Part shown: piece by piece, positions 40,328 to 49,674 of the stretch | How the letters are laid out: each line of letters begins with the position of its first letter | Position numbering within the stretch: position 1 is the stretch's first letter | DNA from: Verrucomicrobiota bacterium | GTDB taxonomy: Bacteria > Verrucomicrobiota > Verrucomicrobiia > Verrucomicrobiales > Akkermansiaceae | NCBI GenBank assembly: GCA_030835305.1 | Contig: JAURPJ010000074.1 | Coordinates: 37,777 to 101,776 of the forward strand | Direction: 5' to 3' | DNA: 64,000 bases | Translations under genes and position numbers: made by a program | The notes under the pieces: model-generated | The model's input: the letters and a program-made list of their open reading frames with translations, nothing else | The model's database searches: none | Told to the model about the DNA's origin: nothing

Positions 40328-42421
40328 CTAGACTTTCGGTGCCGCTGCCGGTGACCCGGGTGCCACCCGGGCTGTTTTGGAGGCCCGCTCAAGGAGCCAG
40401 GCCGCCACCCCGACAACTGTTGCCACGAGGGTGACAAAGTAGAAGTAGTAGACCGTCGAGGCTCCCTCGATAAATCCATAAGAGTGAAGACCAACTTCGA
40501 GCATATTGACTCCCCACCACGAGAAGACGACCACTGAACCGCCGAGAATACTCATGATGTGAAGCCCCCAACCGGTCATCCAGCCAGCCAATCGCGAATG
40601 AAGAATAATCAGGCACCAGAGCACAATCAGCAATGCTCCGTTCTCCTTAGGATCCCAGCCCCAGAAGCGGCCCCAAGAATCGTTCGCCCAAATCCCTCCC
40701 AGAATCGTCCCGACAAGTGAGAACAAGAGAGTAAAGCAGGTAATCCCATAGACGGTTCGGGTCATGAAGCGATGGAAGGACTTCTGATCCTTGATCACAC
40801 CGGCGAGGGCCAGGTGGACGTAAACCAAAGAGAGGAAGCAAGCGACAAGCCCTCCGCAATAACCGATGGTTATCGAGACCACGTGGGTTGCCAGCCAGTA
40901 GTTAGAATCAAGAACCGCACGCAGCGGATCCATATTATCCTTGGCGTCTCCCAGCTCGAAGCTGAAGGCGAAGAACAAGCCGATCACTCCAAGCCCCGAA
41001 CCAAGCGAGAGGAGTACCTTGCGCCGGGTCATCACCTCGGCAGCAGCCAAAATAACGACCGCTCCCGCCGTGATAAAGGGAATGGTATCATAAAGATTCG
41101 AGACTGGCGGACGACCCGTGATGATATATCGATGAATCAGCCCACCTAGAACGTAACTGGTCGCGACCCCATAAATGATAGCCGTGAGCCAACTCACAAC
41201 CTTGCCTGTCGTACCATCTCTAATGATCCAGCCTACCGCCGACACGAGAAAGGCAATGATGAAATAAACCAGCCCCTTCATGAAATAGTTCCGATTGTAA
41301 TAACTCACCTCGGAAGTCACCGAGTCTCCCTCCGCACGCTTGTTCGCACGCTCGGTCAGACTGGCTTGCCAGTCGGTTAAGGCAGTCAAAAATTCACCAC
41401 TATTTGGACGCTTTGAAGCTCCGCTCAAAACTTCAAGCTTCTCGAAATCCTTAAGAATCTCCACCGAGTCGGTGAGCTCTTTTTTGAGAAATTTTGTCAC
41501 TTTCGCCTCAATCGTTTGCCATTCTTCTTCCTCACCCTCCTGGGGGGGGATCCAAGCCGGCCCCCACCGAGCAAAGCTGAGCTGACGATTCAATTCATAT
41601 TCAAATTCCCGGGCCTGCTGGGACTCGAGGCGTTGCGTAGATTGAATGGTCTCGGGAAGAATAGGGAGCCAAAAACCAAATTGACCAGGGTCCATCTTCG
41701 ATCTCAGCATTTGATAGATCTCTTGGTCGACGTAAGCCAACTGTGCTGGATCCAGATCTGGCAACCCACCACGGACGATATCCATCGAGTCTCGAATACC
41801 TGTATAATTCAAGGCAAGCTGCGCGAATCTCACCACCTCTTTCTCCTCGCTGTTAAGCGATTCCTCGCCTTCTGCCGACTGCTTCTCCAGCAGTTCGCGA
41901 CCGCGATTGATGAGCTGGACAAATCCGTTCTCCTCCGGGTTGCCGCCCTCTTCGAGATCTTTGAAACTGAGACGGGCTCTTCGATCCTTAACGTCAATTC
42001 CGAAGGGCTTCAGGATCTCGGTGTCATCAAGAAGGAAGACCGGAAGTTTATCAGCTAGGTCTGGCCGGAACATGCAATCGAGCAACCACGCCACCGGCCC
42101 GATCTTGTGAACCTTCCCACCCGCCTTCACCTTCATGGTCAATGAACCGTGGAAGGACATCATCTTGAAACGGGCGTAGGTTCGGAACGGCTTGATCCGC
42201 CCACCTTCCTGAACAGGAATGGCCTCAGCCACTTCGATCACTTCCGCATTCCACGGGGTGTAGCCATCGACCTCGCGGACATCGCTGGGGGGAATGGCCC
42301 CACGAATCGCGTATCCGATAAGTGCAAACTCTGCGATCAGGAAGACGCTCACCAAAATCCAGCGCATTGGATTGCGCCCTTGATTTGTTTGAGTTGGAAT
42401 GATTGGAGGACTTTGGCTCAC
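40328..42421 (-). CDS. ccsA: Cytochrome c biogenesis protein CcsA (System II)
   Basis: This 697-residue membrane protein has an N-terminal transmembrane helix (about 20-40), then a large soluble region of about 320 residues that ordinary CcsA lacks. A C-terminal multi-helix CcsA/CcmC-like domain (about 375-670) carries the tryptophan-rich haem-handling motif WGRFWGWDPKENGALLIVLW and nearby His residues, for example LATHVVSITIGY. CcsA works with ResB to bring haem to CxxCH motifs at the periplasmic face. The start overlaps the resB stop by 4 bases. The extra soluble domain (helical, with DPGQFGFWLPILPETIQSTQ) has an unknown role. Confidence 0.87.
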   Translation of the reverse strand: MSQSPPIIPTQTNQGRNPMRWILVSVFLIAEFALIGYAIRGAIPPSDVREVDGYTPWNAEVIEVAEAIPVQEGGRIKPFRTYARFKMMSFHGSLTMKVKAGGKVHKIGPVAWLLDCMFRPDLADKLPVFLLDDTEILKPFGIDVKDRRARLSFKDLEEGGNPEENGFVQLINRGRELLEKQSAEGEESLNSEEKEVVRFAQLALNYTGIRDSMDIVRGGLPDLDPAQLAYVDQEIYQMLRSKMDPGQFGFWLPILPETIQSTQRLESQQAREFEYELNRQLSFARWGPAWIPPQEGEEEEWQTIEAKVTKFLKKELTDSVEILKDFEKLEVLSGASKRPNSGEFLTALTDWQASLTERANKRAEGDSVTSEVSYYNRNYFMKGLVYFIIAFLVSAVGWIIRDGTTGKVVSWLTAIIYGVATSYVLGGLIHRYIITGRPPVSNLYDTIPFITAGAVVILAAAEVMTRRKVLLSLGSGLGVIGLFFAFSFELGDAKDNMDPLRAVLDSNYWLATHVVSITIGYCGGLVACFLSLVYVHLALAGVIKDQKSFHRFMTRTVYGITCFTLLFSLVGTILGGIWANDSWGRFWGWDPKENGALLIVLWCLIILHSRLAGWMTGWGLHIMSILGGSVVVFSWWGVNMLEVGLHSYGFIEGASTVYYFYFVTLVATVVGVAAWLLERASKTARVAPGSPAAAPKV

Positions 42422-43668
42422 GATGTCGGGATTTTAGGAGGTGAAGCAGCGGCGGAATTTGACTTGCGCCCGGACCTGCTACTGCCGTCAATGAAGCGGA
42501 ACAACATTGTCAGGAAGTGGAAAAGAAGCCCGGCTGCAGAAGCCCACAAGGCATACTCCGGCCACTTGTCCGAGGGATTGTTCACGACGGCAAAGGTTGA
42601 CGATGGGGTCTCGCCCTCGGCGGCACGGGTGAAGCCGGCTTGGTATAAAGTGTAGCCACCATGGCGGGCAGGCTCGTTCATCACGATTTTGTAATCGGCC
42701 CGGTCATCGCCATCGATCTTGGTGATGTCACTCTGGAACCAACGTGGAATCTCAGTGCCGGGGTGATTTTCCCCAAAGGTTTTATGCAACTCAACCTCAA
42801 AGGGCATGGGCCAGAGCTCCATCAGATAAGTGACACCATAACGCTTTCCCTCGTAGTTAAAAGTCACAGGATAGGGATTACCGGCCCAGAGAACCAATCT
42901 CTGAATGAGCTTGTCGTCCTTGTCCCTTATACTCACATAACAACCGGGAATGTTGCGCTCCTCGGTTTTCACGTCTTTCTCAACCTCAACGAGGAAAAAT
43001 CCATCAACGACCTCCTGCCCTTTGGGCGGGCGGCTGGTTGGAGATTCGAGCGCTAGCTCCGAAAAAGGAAGGTATTTGTCGACCTCTAATTTGAAATCAA
43101 ACTTCTCGAAAGTCGCCTCGAGCTTATCTTTCCTGCCGAGAGCCTTGATATACTTCGAGCGGACGATGGCTGGCTCCTCGCGATCACCCTCTTCATCGTA
43201 GGCAAAGACCTCGATATCATGTTTGAAAAGCTTCTGGGCATAATCGGATTTTTCCCCCTGTAAAACGCGCATGTTCCCTTCCTCCTTGTAGAGACTGGAA
43301 ACCGCACCCGCCACCAGCATGAAAAGAATGGCGAAGTGACTTACCAAAACACCCGCTTTCCTCCACCCCTTGCGGGCTCGCACGATGCCCCCGAGGAACA
43401 TGTTGATCGATAGCACCACGATCACCCAGTATGCCCCCGGAAGCGGAAAGAAAATTAGCTTCTGATCCGCGTTCATGGGCTGAACCCATACGGAATTGTA
43501 ATCGAAGTATTTGTGAATAGTTGTCCAGAGACCAAACCACCTTTGTTCTATCGTTCCGAAGAAAGTCAGCAGGAAAAGCAGACTGAGGCACGCCACCGCA
43601 ATTTCGTAACCGGCCGCGATCCGGAAAATGCGTTGCCCAATGGACATGTCTTTAAATTTTTTGGCCAT
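42418..43668 (-). CDS. resB: Cytochrome c biogenesis protein ResB-like (System II)
   Basis: This 416-residue protein follows the ResB/CcsB plan: an N-terminal pair of transmembrane helices (about 17-38 and 72-95), another helix (about 108-128, VLVSHFAILFMLVAGAVSSL), a large periplasmic domain (about 130-375), and a C-terminal helix (about 378-400). The stretch HGGYTLYQAGFTRAAEGETP near the end is typical of the periplasmic domain. It forms the haem-transfer complex with CcsA, with which it overlaps by 4 bases. It follows the lipoprotein gene after 3 bases. Clients are probably the CxxCH proteins encoded elsewhere in this window. Confidence 0.87.
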   Translation of the reverse strand: MAKKFKDMSIGQRIFRIAAGYEIAVACLSLLFLLTFFGTIEQRWFGLWTTIHKYFDYNSVWVQPMNADQKLIFFPLPGAYWVIVVLSINMFLGGIVRARKGWRKAGVLVSHFAILFMLVAGAVSSLYKEEGNMRVLQGEKSDYAQKLFKHDIEVFAYDEEGDREEPAIVRSKYIKALGRKDKLEATFEKFDFKLEVDKYLPFSELALESPTSRPPKGQEVVDGFFLVEVEKDVKTEERNIPGCYVSIRDKDDKLIQRLVLWAGNPYPVTFNYEGKRYGVTYLMELWPMPFEVELHKTFGENHPGTEIPRWFQSDITKIDGDDRADYKIVMNEPARHGGYTLYQAGFTRAAEGETPSSTFAVVNNPSDKWPEYALWASAAGLLFHFLTMLFRFIDGSSRSGRKSNSAAASPPKIPTS

Positions 43669-43671
43669 GGT

Positions 43672-44271
43672 TTACTCGTTTCCCTCCCCGGTTTCAGCTG
43701 CCTTGCCCTTCACCGGTGACTCGATCTTGTGATCATAAATCGGCTCAAAGCTCCGCATGTATTCGAAAAAGGCTTCCCTTTGCTCCTCTACTTCAGCTGC
43801 TGGACCAATCATCTTCAAAGTGATCAGATTGACGGGACTTTCGCGAATCACCCCAATCATGGCATAATCCTCCTCGACAGGGCGTCCCATCCCGGGGCTG
43901 TAAGTCCCCTTCCCTTCAACAAGATAGGCATTGCGTCCCAACATAGCCGTTTTACCCAGAAATTCCAGCGACTGCACCGGAGTAAGCCCGAATTGCCCCA
44001 GCCAGCGGTTCGCATTGGCCAAAAGATCGCCCTGGGTCTCTCCTACCACAATCTCAACGGAATCGTCTTCACCAGCCACGTAGTTAATAAGACGGAACTG
44101 GGTCCCCGGGAGCCGGCGCCACCCCATCGGAGGGGCGTCCTTGTAATCACCGGGGTAGACCTTGTCATGCAAGGTCAGACGGCGGGTCTCCGTCACGTGG
44201 ATGGCAGTCTCGGGCTGACGACAACCTGCTAGGAAAGTCGCGGCAGTCGCGAGGAGAACGATGAATCGCAT
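43672..44271 (-). CDS. Lipoprotein of unknown function, first gene of cytochrome c maturation operon
   Basis: The ATG at 44271 (MRFIVLLATAATFLAGC) gives a lipoprotein signal with lipobox LAGC; the longer upstream frame has no such signal. The 199-residue product contains MGWRRLPGTQFRLINYVAGE, DLLANANRWLGQFGLTPVQS and ESPVNLITLKMIGPAAEVEE; this looks like a compact mixed alpha/beta domain without known catalytic motif. It is only 3 bases ahead of resB, which ties it to cytochrome c assembly. A role as a periplasmic haem or thiol helper is speculative. Confidence 0.75.
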   Translation of the reverse strand: MRFIVLLATAATFLAGCRQPETAIHVTETRRLTLHDKVYPGDYKDAPPMGWRRLPGTQFRLINYVAGEDDSVEIVVGETQGDLLANANRWLGQFGLTPVQSLEFLGKTAMLGRNAYLVEGKGTYSPGMGRPVEEDYAMIGVIRESPVNLITLKMIGPAAEVEEQREAFFEYMRSFEPIYDHKIESPVKGKAAETGEGNE

Positions 44272-44344
44272 GGCTGAAGAAGACGTAGTTGCTTGTGGTG
44301 AAATTTCAAATTTCAAATTCCTGAATCGTCGCCATGCTGCCGGG

Positions 44345-45226
44345 GTGGAACCAATCAAGTATCTCAATCGCGAAACCGGCGAAATGGAAACCGAAAAAGT
44401 TTACGGCGAGGGATTCCTCCGCTGGGCGTATGGGAATCCCCTCGGGAAGCTTGCCCTGCATAGCTTTGTGAAGCGGCCCTTCTTTTCCAGATGGTATGGA
44501 AAGCGCATGGATGCACCCGAAACCACCAGGAAAATAGCCCCCTTTCTCGCGACTTATGGCCTCGACCCCGGAGATTTCGAAAAAGCACCGGATAAATTCA
44601 CCTCCTTCAACGACTTCTTCTACCGAAAGCTGAAACCAGGGGCCCGACCCATTGACGAATCCCCTGTTGTTTTGCCCGCTGATGGCCGTCATTTGGGCTT
44701 CGCGAAAGCCAGCGAGATCGGATCCGTCTTCGTGAAAGGCCAAAAGTTCAGCGTAGCCGGAATGCTCGGCTCGGACGAGCTTGCCAGGAAATATCAGGAT
44801 GGCCCCCTCCTGCTCTCACGCCTCTGCCCCGTCGATTACCATCGTTTCCACTTCCCGTGTACCGGAACACCCGGGGAAACCCGCCTAATCAACGGCCCCC
44901 TCTTTTCGGTCTCTCCGCTGGCCCTGCGCCAAAAACTTTCCTACCTCTGGGAAAACAAGCGCACTGTCACCGAGTTGGTTACCAAGGAATTCGGAACTGT
45001 CATCTGCATGGAAATCGGCGCGACCTGCGTAGGCTCCATCCACCAAACCTTCACGCCGGGCCAAGAGGTCGCCAAAGGAGCCGAAAAGGGATACTTCGCC
45101 TTCGGAGGCTCCTCCACCCTGCTCATGTTCGAACCCGGCACCGTGACCGTCGCCGATGATCTTCTTGAGTCGAGCCGCCAAATGATCGAGCTCTACGCCA
45201 AAGTCGGAACCAAGGCCGGACATTGA
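44345..45226 (+). CDS. psd: Phosphatidylserine decarboxylase
   Basis: The GTG at 44345 (read MEPIKYLNRETGEMETEKVY) is preferred, because family members open like this; the ATG at 44261 would overlap the divergent lipoprotein start. The 293-residue proenzyme shows CPVDYHRFHFPCTGTPGETR and the self-cleavage block FAFGGSSTLLMFEPG. Cleavage between Gly255 and Ser256 would form the pyruvoyl group. It makes phosphatidylethanolamine at the inner membrane. An 18-bp hairpin and a decayed gene follow. Confidence 0.93.
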   Translation: MEPIKYLNRETGEMETEKVYGEGFLRWAYGNPLGKLALHSFVKRPFFSRWYGKRMDAPETTRKIAPFLATYGLDPGDFEKAPDKFTSFNDFFYRKLKPGARPIDESPVVLPADGRHLGFAKASEIGSVFVKGQKFSVAGMLGSDELARKYQDGPLLLSRLCPVDYHRFHFPCTGTPGETRLINGPLFSVSPLALRQKLSYLWENKRTVTELVTKEFGTVICMEIGATCVGSIHQTFTPGQEVAKGAEKGYFAFGGSSTLLMFEPGTVTVADDLLESSRQMIELYAKVGTKAGH

Positions 45227-45255
45227 AACAACCTGGAAACTCCACAAACGTAACC

Positions 45256-46403
45256 ATGAAGATAATGGCAGCAACCTTGCTCACATTGAGCATGGCATCA
45301 GAGGAAACGCCCGACGAAGCCTGCGTAAAGTAAAGCTGACGAAAGCCTATTTCGAGGGTTAAGGCCACACCCTCGAAATAGGCTTTCCAAGAAGGGCGTT
45401 CCAAAAAGGCCAATCATCCGAAAGAAAATCGTAAAGGGAAGGAAGCACAGTGCATTCTCCATAAAGATTCTCCATGCAGACCCCGGACGGGGCTCCCATG
45501 CTGGGCCTCGCTCACTATCCGACCGGTAAGGGAGAAAAAGAAAGCACCTTGATGAGCAAGGGCGGCGTTTCAATCAAATTCTCACTTGGTGAAGACATGC
45601 AGGATTTGCTCAATGAGCTTCGGGGAAAAGAAGACCCAGAATTCTAGTTCAACCCGGAAACTATAAACAAAGATGCCAGATATTCGGTTGGAGACATAAA
45701 ACCGTTTCCCTAGATATCCTTGATTGAAGAAGGCATCGAGCGGGTCGAGCGGAAAGGAGATTCGGTAACTCTTCACGGCAGAAACGGAGTTCGCATGAAA
45801 TTTCAATCCGCCACCGGACTTCTTTTGGAACAATCGTTTCCAAGAACCGGCGAAAGACGGATGAAGCTGGATTCCCGGGAGAAACTGGACACACTCGAGA
45901 CCAAAAAACACGGGCTGTCCGCTCAGCCCGAAATTAACGACGCTTTCGTAGAAATGGCACAAGCCAGTTTCAACGGAGGCCACAAACTAGTGACCATGAT
46001 CGCCGCCGGGTGGCTCCTGCAGCCCCCCTAAGAACAACAGGCGGAAAAATTGGCGGACTTCCAGACCAAACTCAACGACCACTACCGCAAAATTGGTCAG
46101 GAGTACCCCTACCTCAGTGATCCGATGAAGATGAAAGCCGAATTGAGAACCACGATCTCGACCCCGCTCGATCGGTTCATCAAAGCACCACGCGAAGCAA
46201 AAAAAGATCCCCTCCCAATTTTGAAAAGAGAACGCGCCAAGCTGATCGAGACAACGATCCGGAAAGCGGAACAACTTGACGCCGTGATGACGAAGAAACC
46301 CATTTTTGAGCTCGATCCAAAAGCGGTGCATCCCGATGAGCGCCCGGCTCTCGAAAAAATCATTCTTCGCGATCCTCCGCTACCTCGCCCGTATCTTGGC
46401 TAA
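45256..46403 (+). pseudogene. Decayed gene with six in-frame stops, family unknown
   Basis: A start with a short hydrophobic leader (ATG at 45256, MKIMAATLLTLSMASEETPD) shifts into a second frame that stays in register from about 45300 to 46403. It is broken by TAA at 45360, 45432 and 45462, TAG at 45645 and 45711, and TAA at 46029. Coherent protein can be read between them: GVSIKFSLGEDMQDLLNELR, VERKGDSVTLHGRNGVRMKF, KLADFQTKLNDHYRKIGQEY and LIETTIRKAEQLDAVMTKKP. Several stops are one C-to-T change away from Gln codons. A perfect 18-bp inverted repeat lies in its first part. The family is not recognised. Confidence 0.6.
45342..45386. repeat. Perfect 18-bp inverted repeat
   Basis: AAAGCCTATTTCGAGGGT at 45342-45359 is the exact reverse complement of 45369-45386, with a 9-base loop. 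It begins 115 bases after the psd stop. There is no long T-run, so it may be a terminator-like structure of psd or part of a mobile sequence that helped break the following gene. Confidence 0.85.
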
Positions 46404-46544
46404 GGAAGAGATCGGCAAGTGAATCGGCGAAAACTAGCGCTGCCCCGGGCCGTCTTCTTGACCGGGAAAATTCTTCTGCCTAACTTGATTGAGCGCCCTT
46501 CGGTCAATGACGACCAACCGCCCCAACACACTCTCGTCGACACG

Positions 46545-47873
46545 ATGAAACGAACTCCATTATTTCTAACAATTTTTGCGACGCTGGCCCTTCCGGCAAG
46601 CTCTGAGGATAATTTTGAAAATGCCACCGCGATCGAGTTCCTCGCCAGCGAGCTCACCGAAACAGTCCTCGGAACGAACGCCGGAGCCAGCGCCGAACGC
46701 TTTGAGCCCGCCCACGCCGGAATCACCGCAACCCGAAGCATCTGGTATTCCTTCACCGTCGATGCAGCGCGGCGAGTGGAGCTGATGGCATCTCCCGGCA
46801 CCGCCCCGGCACTCAACAATCTTGTCGTAGCCGTCTACACGGGCACCCGCCTGCGCGACCTTCAAGAGGTCAGCCGCTACAATCGCCTCTTTAAATCTGC
46901 CAGCAGCCGGAGACGCCACCCGGGAGGCGAACCTTTCGCCATCAACGCCCGCCTTGCATTCAATGCCGAGCCCGGCACCACCTACTACATCGCGGTCGAT
47001 GGAGAAAACAACGCCCAGGGGACCTTTCAACTCGATTTCTCGACCAGCCGCGACACGCTCAATCCCGAATTTGAGCTCGTTTCCGCAGAAGCCGAGTGGA
47101 GTTACTATCAGGCGCTGAACGGGACCGCCGCCGCCAATCCCGCGACAGCCGACCCTGATTTTCACACCACCTGGCACACCACTGCCAACTATAACGGGCC
47201 GGCCTTTCTTGACCCCCGCCCAACTCCGATGGGCTATGGTGCGATCGCTGAAGAACCCTCGCTCGCCTTTACCCTGATAACCCCGGCCAGCGGACAAAGA
47301 ACGGCGGTGACCTACTTCCGCACCACAGTCACGGCGGAGCGTGGGATTCAAGGACTGGGCTTCGAGGGGCTGATTGATGATGGAGCCATCATCTACATCA
47401 ATGGAAGCGAAGTCGCTCGTATGAATATGAGCAATGTCACGCCCACCTTCAACACAGCCAGCGGCCCGGCAACCTTAACCGAAAATCAAATCCAATATGC
47501 TTTTGCCACGGGGCTCGACCTCCCCGCGGAAGAAGAGATCGAAATCGGAATCTCGCTTCACAACGCCAGCACCACGAGCAGCGACAGCAATTTTCACCTG
47601 CGTATTTACGCCACCGAGGCCGATCCACTTCCTGCCGAGGTGACTCTGGAAAACTCCGATTTTCCCGATACCTATATTCTCGCCTGGGAAGGCCGCCAGG
47701 GCTTCAGTTATCAATTGGAATTCGCCGACACTAATTTCGCAACAGATGGCTGGAGCACCGAAGGTAAGGAGGTCATCACTCCTGACGAGGATGGAGTGAT
47801 CCGAAAGTTTGTTCTCAACGAAGGACCCAACGGTCTGTGGCGCGTTCGCACCTTCCCTGCAGCGGGGGAATAG
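46545..47873 (+). CDS. Secreted protein with PPC-like and beta-sandwich domains, unknown
   Basis: The ATG at 46545 (MKRTPLFLTIFATLALPASS) opens a signal peptide; the frame extends 42 codons upstream without sense. The 442-residue product starts with a bacterial pre-peptidase C-like domain (about 20-165: TRSIWYSFTVDAARRVELMA, GTTYYIAVDGENNAQGTFQL). A central beta-sandwich (about 175-365) with GFEGLIDDGAIIYINGSEVA is a pattern found in verrucomicrobial surface proteins, and a short C-terminal strand region follows. There is no catalytic motif. It is probably secreted and binds a polymer or the cell surface; this is inferred. The EamA gene begins 13 bases after its stop. Confidence 0.78.
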   Translation: MKRTPLFLTIFATLALPASSEDNFENATAIEFLASELTETVLGTNAGASAERFEPAHAGITATRSIWYSFTVDAARRVELMASPGTAPALNNLVVAVYTGTRLRDLQEVSRYNRLFKSASSRRRHPGGEPFAINARLAFNAEPGTTYYIAVDGENNAQGTFQLDFSTSRDTLNPEFELVSAEAEWSYYQALNGTAAANPATADPDFHTTWHTTANYNGPAFLDPRPTPMGYGAIAEEPSLAFTLITPASGQRTAVTYFRTTVTAERGIQGLGFEGLIDDGAIIYINGSEVARMNMSNVTPTFNTASGPATLTENQIQYAFATGLDLPAEEEIEIGISLHNASTTSSDSNFHLRIYATEADPLPAEVTLENSDFPDTYILAWEGRQGFSYQLEFADTNFATDGWSTEGKEVITPDEDGVIRKFVLNEGPNGLWRVRTFPAAGE

Positions 47874-47886
47874 CCCCCTGCCCTCC

Positions 47887-48750
47887 ATGATGCGCGATCA
47901 TCTGAAGCTCCAGGTCATCATCGTCCTATGGGGCTTCACAGCCGTTCTCGGGGAATTACTGAGTCTTTCGGCTGTCGGAATTGTTGCTTGGCGCACCGGT
48001 CTGGCCGCCTTTTTCCTACTGCTCTGGATCCGACGCCGGAGCCTGGTGGGAGTGAAGAATGCCCTCATCTTCATTGGAACCGGTTTTGTCATCGGCGGTC
48101 ATTGGATCACCTTCTTCCTCGCAGTCAAGGTGGCCAATGTTTCCATCTGCATGATCGGAGTGGCAACTCTTTCACTTTGGACCGCCATCCTTGAACCTCT
48201 CATTATCAAGGGCCGCAAATTCCGCCCAATTGATTTGCTCTTTGGGTCCGTCACCGTGATCGGAGTCTCCATCATTTATCGGAGCGAACTCGAATACAGT
48301 AACGGTTTCCTCATCGCAATTTTCTCAGCCTTCCTCGCAGCGGTCTTCTCCATCGTCAACAGCTTCCATATTGAAAAAGCCCACCACTACGTCATCACAT
48401 TTTACGAAATGCTCGGTGCCAGCCTCTTCGCCAGCGCTTTCCTACTCGCGAAGTATGGATCAATTCCGCTTCCAGACGGATCGTGGGACTGGCTTTGGAT
48501 GATGATCTTGGCCTTCTTTTGCACCGTCGTCGCTTATTCGCAATATGTTGAACTGCTCAATCGCCTGAACATCTTCGCCATTAACTTCGCCGGCAATCTT
48601 GAACCCGTCTACGGAATCGCGCTGGCCGCTCTTTTTTTTCGAGAACACAAAAATCTCAACCCGGGATTCTATCTGGGATCGGCGATCATCATCACAAGCA
48701 TCTTACTCTACCCCTTTGTGGGCCGCACCATTGCGAGACGAACTGCTTGA
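47887..48750 (+). CDS. EamA/DMT-family transporter
   Basis: The ATG at 47887 (MMRDHLKLQVIIVLWGFTAV) starts the first helix; the longer frame from 47809 reads into the previous gene. The 287-residue protein shows ten hydrophobic helices in two repeats of five, the EamA pattern (VIIVLWGFTAVLGELLSLSA, FVIGGHWITFFLAVKVANVS, NFAGNLEPVYGIALAALFF and the closing GSAIIITSILLYPF). Members of this drug/metabolite superfamily export or import small metabolites; the substrate cannot be told from sequence. The DUF1080 gene follows on the same strand after 51 bases. Confidence 0.9.
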   Translation: MMRDHLKLQVIIVLWGFTAVLGELLSLSAVGIVAWRTGLAAFFLLLWIRRRSLVGVKNALIFIGTGFVIGGHWITFFLAVKVANVSICMIGVATLSLWTAILEPLIIKGRKFRPIDLLFGSVTVIGVSIIYRSELEYSNGFLIAIFSAFLAAVFSIVNSFHIEKAHHYVITFYEMLGASLFASAFLLAKYGSIPLPDGSWDWLWMMILAFFCTVVAYSQYVELLNRLNIFAINFAGNLEPVYGIALAALFFREHKNLNPGFYLGSAIIITSILLYPFVGRTIARRTA

Positions 48751-48801
48751 AAGTCGCATTCCACGTTGCATCGATTCGAAGTGATCCATAGCATTTGCAA
48801 G

Positions 48802-49569
48802 ATGAAAAAAACTCAGATTCTAGCAGCCGTCCTATCGCTCGGCCTTTCCTTCGGCCAGGAAGCCAACAAAAAAATAGAGCCTCAAACTGATAAGGCGGAC
48901 TGGATTCCCCTCTTCAATGGCAAGGATCTCGATGGCTGGACGCCAAAGTTTGCCGGATCAGACCTAGGTGAAAACTACAAGAATACCTTCCAGGTCAAAG
49001 ATGGTCTCCTCACCATCGATTACTCGGAGTGGGAAAAATTTAACGGCGAATTTGGCCACCTTTACTACAAGACCCCCTACTCGAATTACAAAATCCGCGG
49101 GACCTACCGCTTCATCGGCAAACAAGTCAACGGTGGCCCCGGTTGGGCCAAGCGGAATAATGGCTTCATGCTGCATTGCCAGGACCCGAAGACAATTAAG
49201 AAGGACCAAGACTTCCCCAACTCCATCGAGGTCCAATTACTCGGCGGCCTTGGCAAGGGTGACCGCGGAACACTCAACATCTGCACTCCCGGCACCCACC
49301 TTCATTGGAACGGGAAGCTGACCAAGGCACACGTCATCAACACCAGGGGTCCGACCTTCCACGGCGACCAGTGGGTGACCGTTGAAATCGAGGTCAGAGG
49401 CGATAAATTCAAGCACATCGCCGAAGGCAAAGTGGTCTGCGAATACGATAAGACCCAATTGAATGATGGAACGCCCCGCACCAGCGGCTACATCTCCATT
49501 CAAGCCGAAACCGCCCCCATCCAGTTCAAGTCAATCGAGCTGATGGTTCTTGACGACGAAGCGAAGTGA
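48802..49569 (+). CDS. DUF1080 (3-keto-disaccharide hydrolase-like) secreted protein
   Basis: The ATG at 48802 (MKKTQILAAVLSLGLSFG) gives a signal peptide; the frame extends 12 codons further upstream. The 255-residue product has the DUF1080 opening DWIPLFNGKDLDGWTPKF, then HLYYKTPYSNYKIRGTYRFI, GFMLHCQDPKTIKKDQDFPN, SIEVQLLGGLGKGDRGTLNI and a closing GYISIQAETAPIQFKSIELM. It has the LamG/concanavalin-like beta-sandwich of the family. Some members hydrolyse 3-keto-disaccharides, but many are only presumed to bind glycans. It is common in Verrucomicrobiota and Planctomycetota. Confidence 0.88.
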   Translation: MKKTQILAAVLSLGLSFGQEANKKIEPQTDKADWIPLFNGKDLDGWTPKFAGSDLGENYKNTFQVKDGLLTIDYSEWEKFNGEFGHLYYKTPYSNYKIRGTYRFIGKQVNGGPGWAKRNNGFMLHCQDPKTIKKDQDFPNSIEVQLLGGLGKGDRGTLNICTPGTHLHWNGKLTKAHVINTRGPTFHGDQWVTVEIEVRGDKFKHIAEGKVVCEYDKTQLNDGTPRTSGYISIQAETAPIQFKSIELMVLDDEAK

Positions 49570-49674
49570 TTGATGGAAGGTGTTGTCAGGCCAACAATGT
49601 GACGTTTCCAGTTGATTCGGGGTCTGAATAATCGCTAGCGACGGGTTAGCATCCTATCAGCACCATTTCATGAG

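Noticed and set aside
45360..46031. Stop-codon readthrough or recoding in the frame with six stops
   Set aside because: Both TAA and TAG occur, six times, with no recoding element visible; decay is simpler.
46566..47351. Minus-strand frame of 261 codons opposite the PPC-like protein gene
   Set aside because: Gly/Arg-rich antisense reading with no signal peptide or domain; the plus-strand protein has both.
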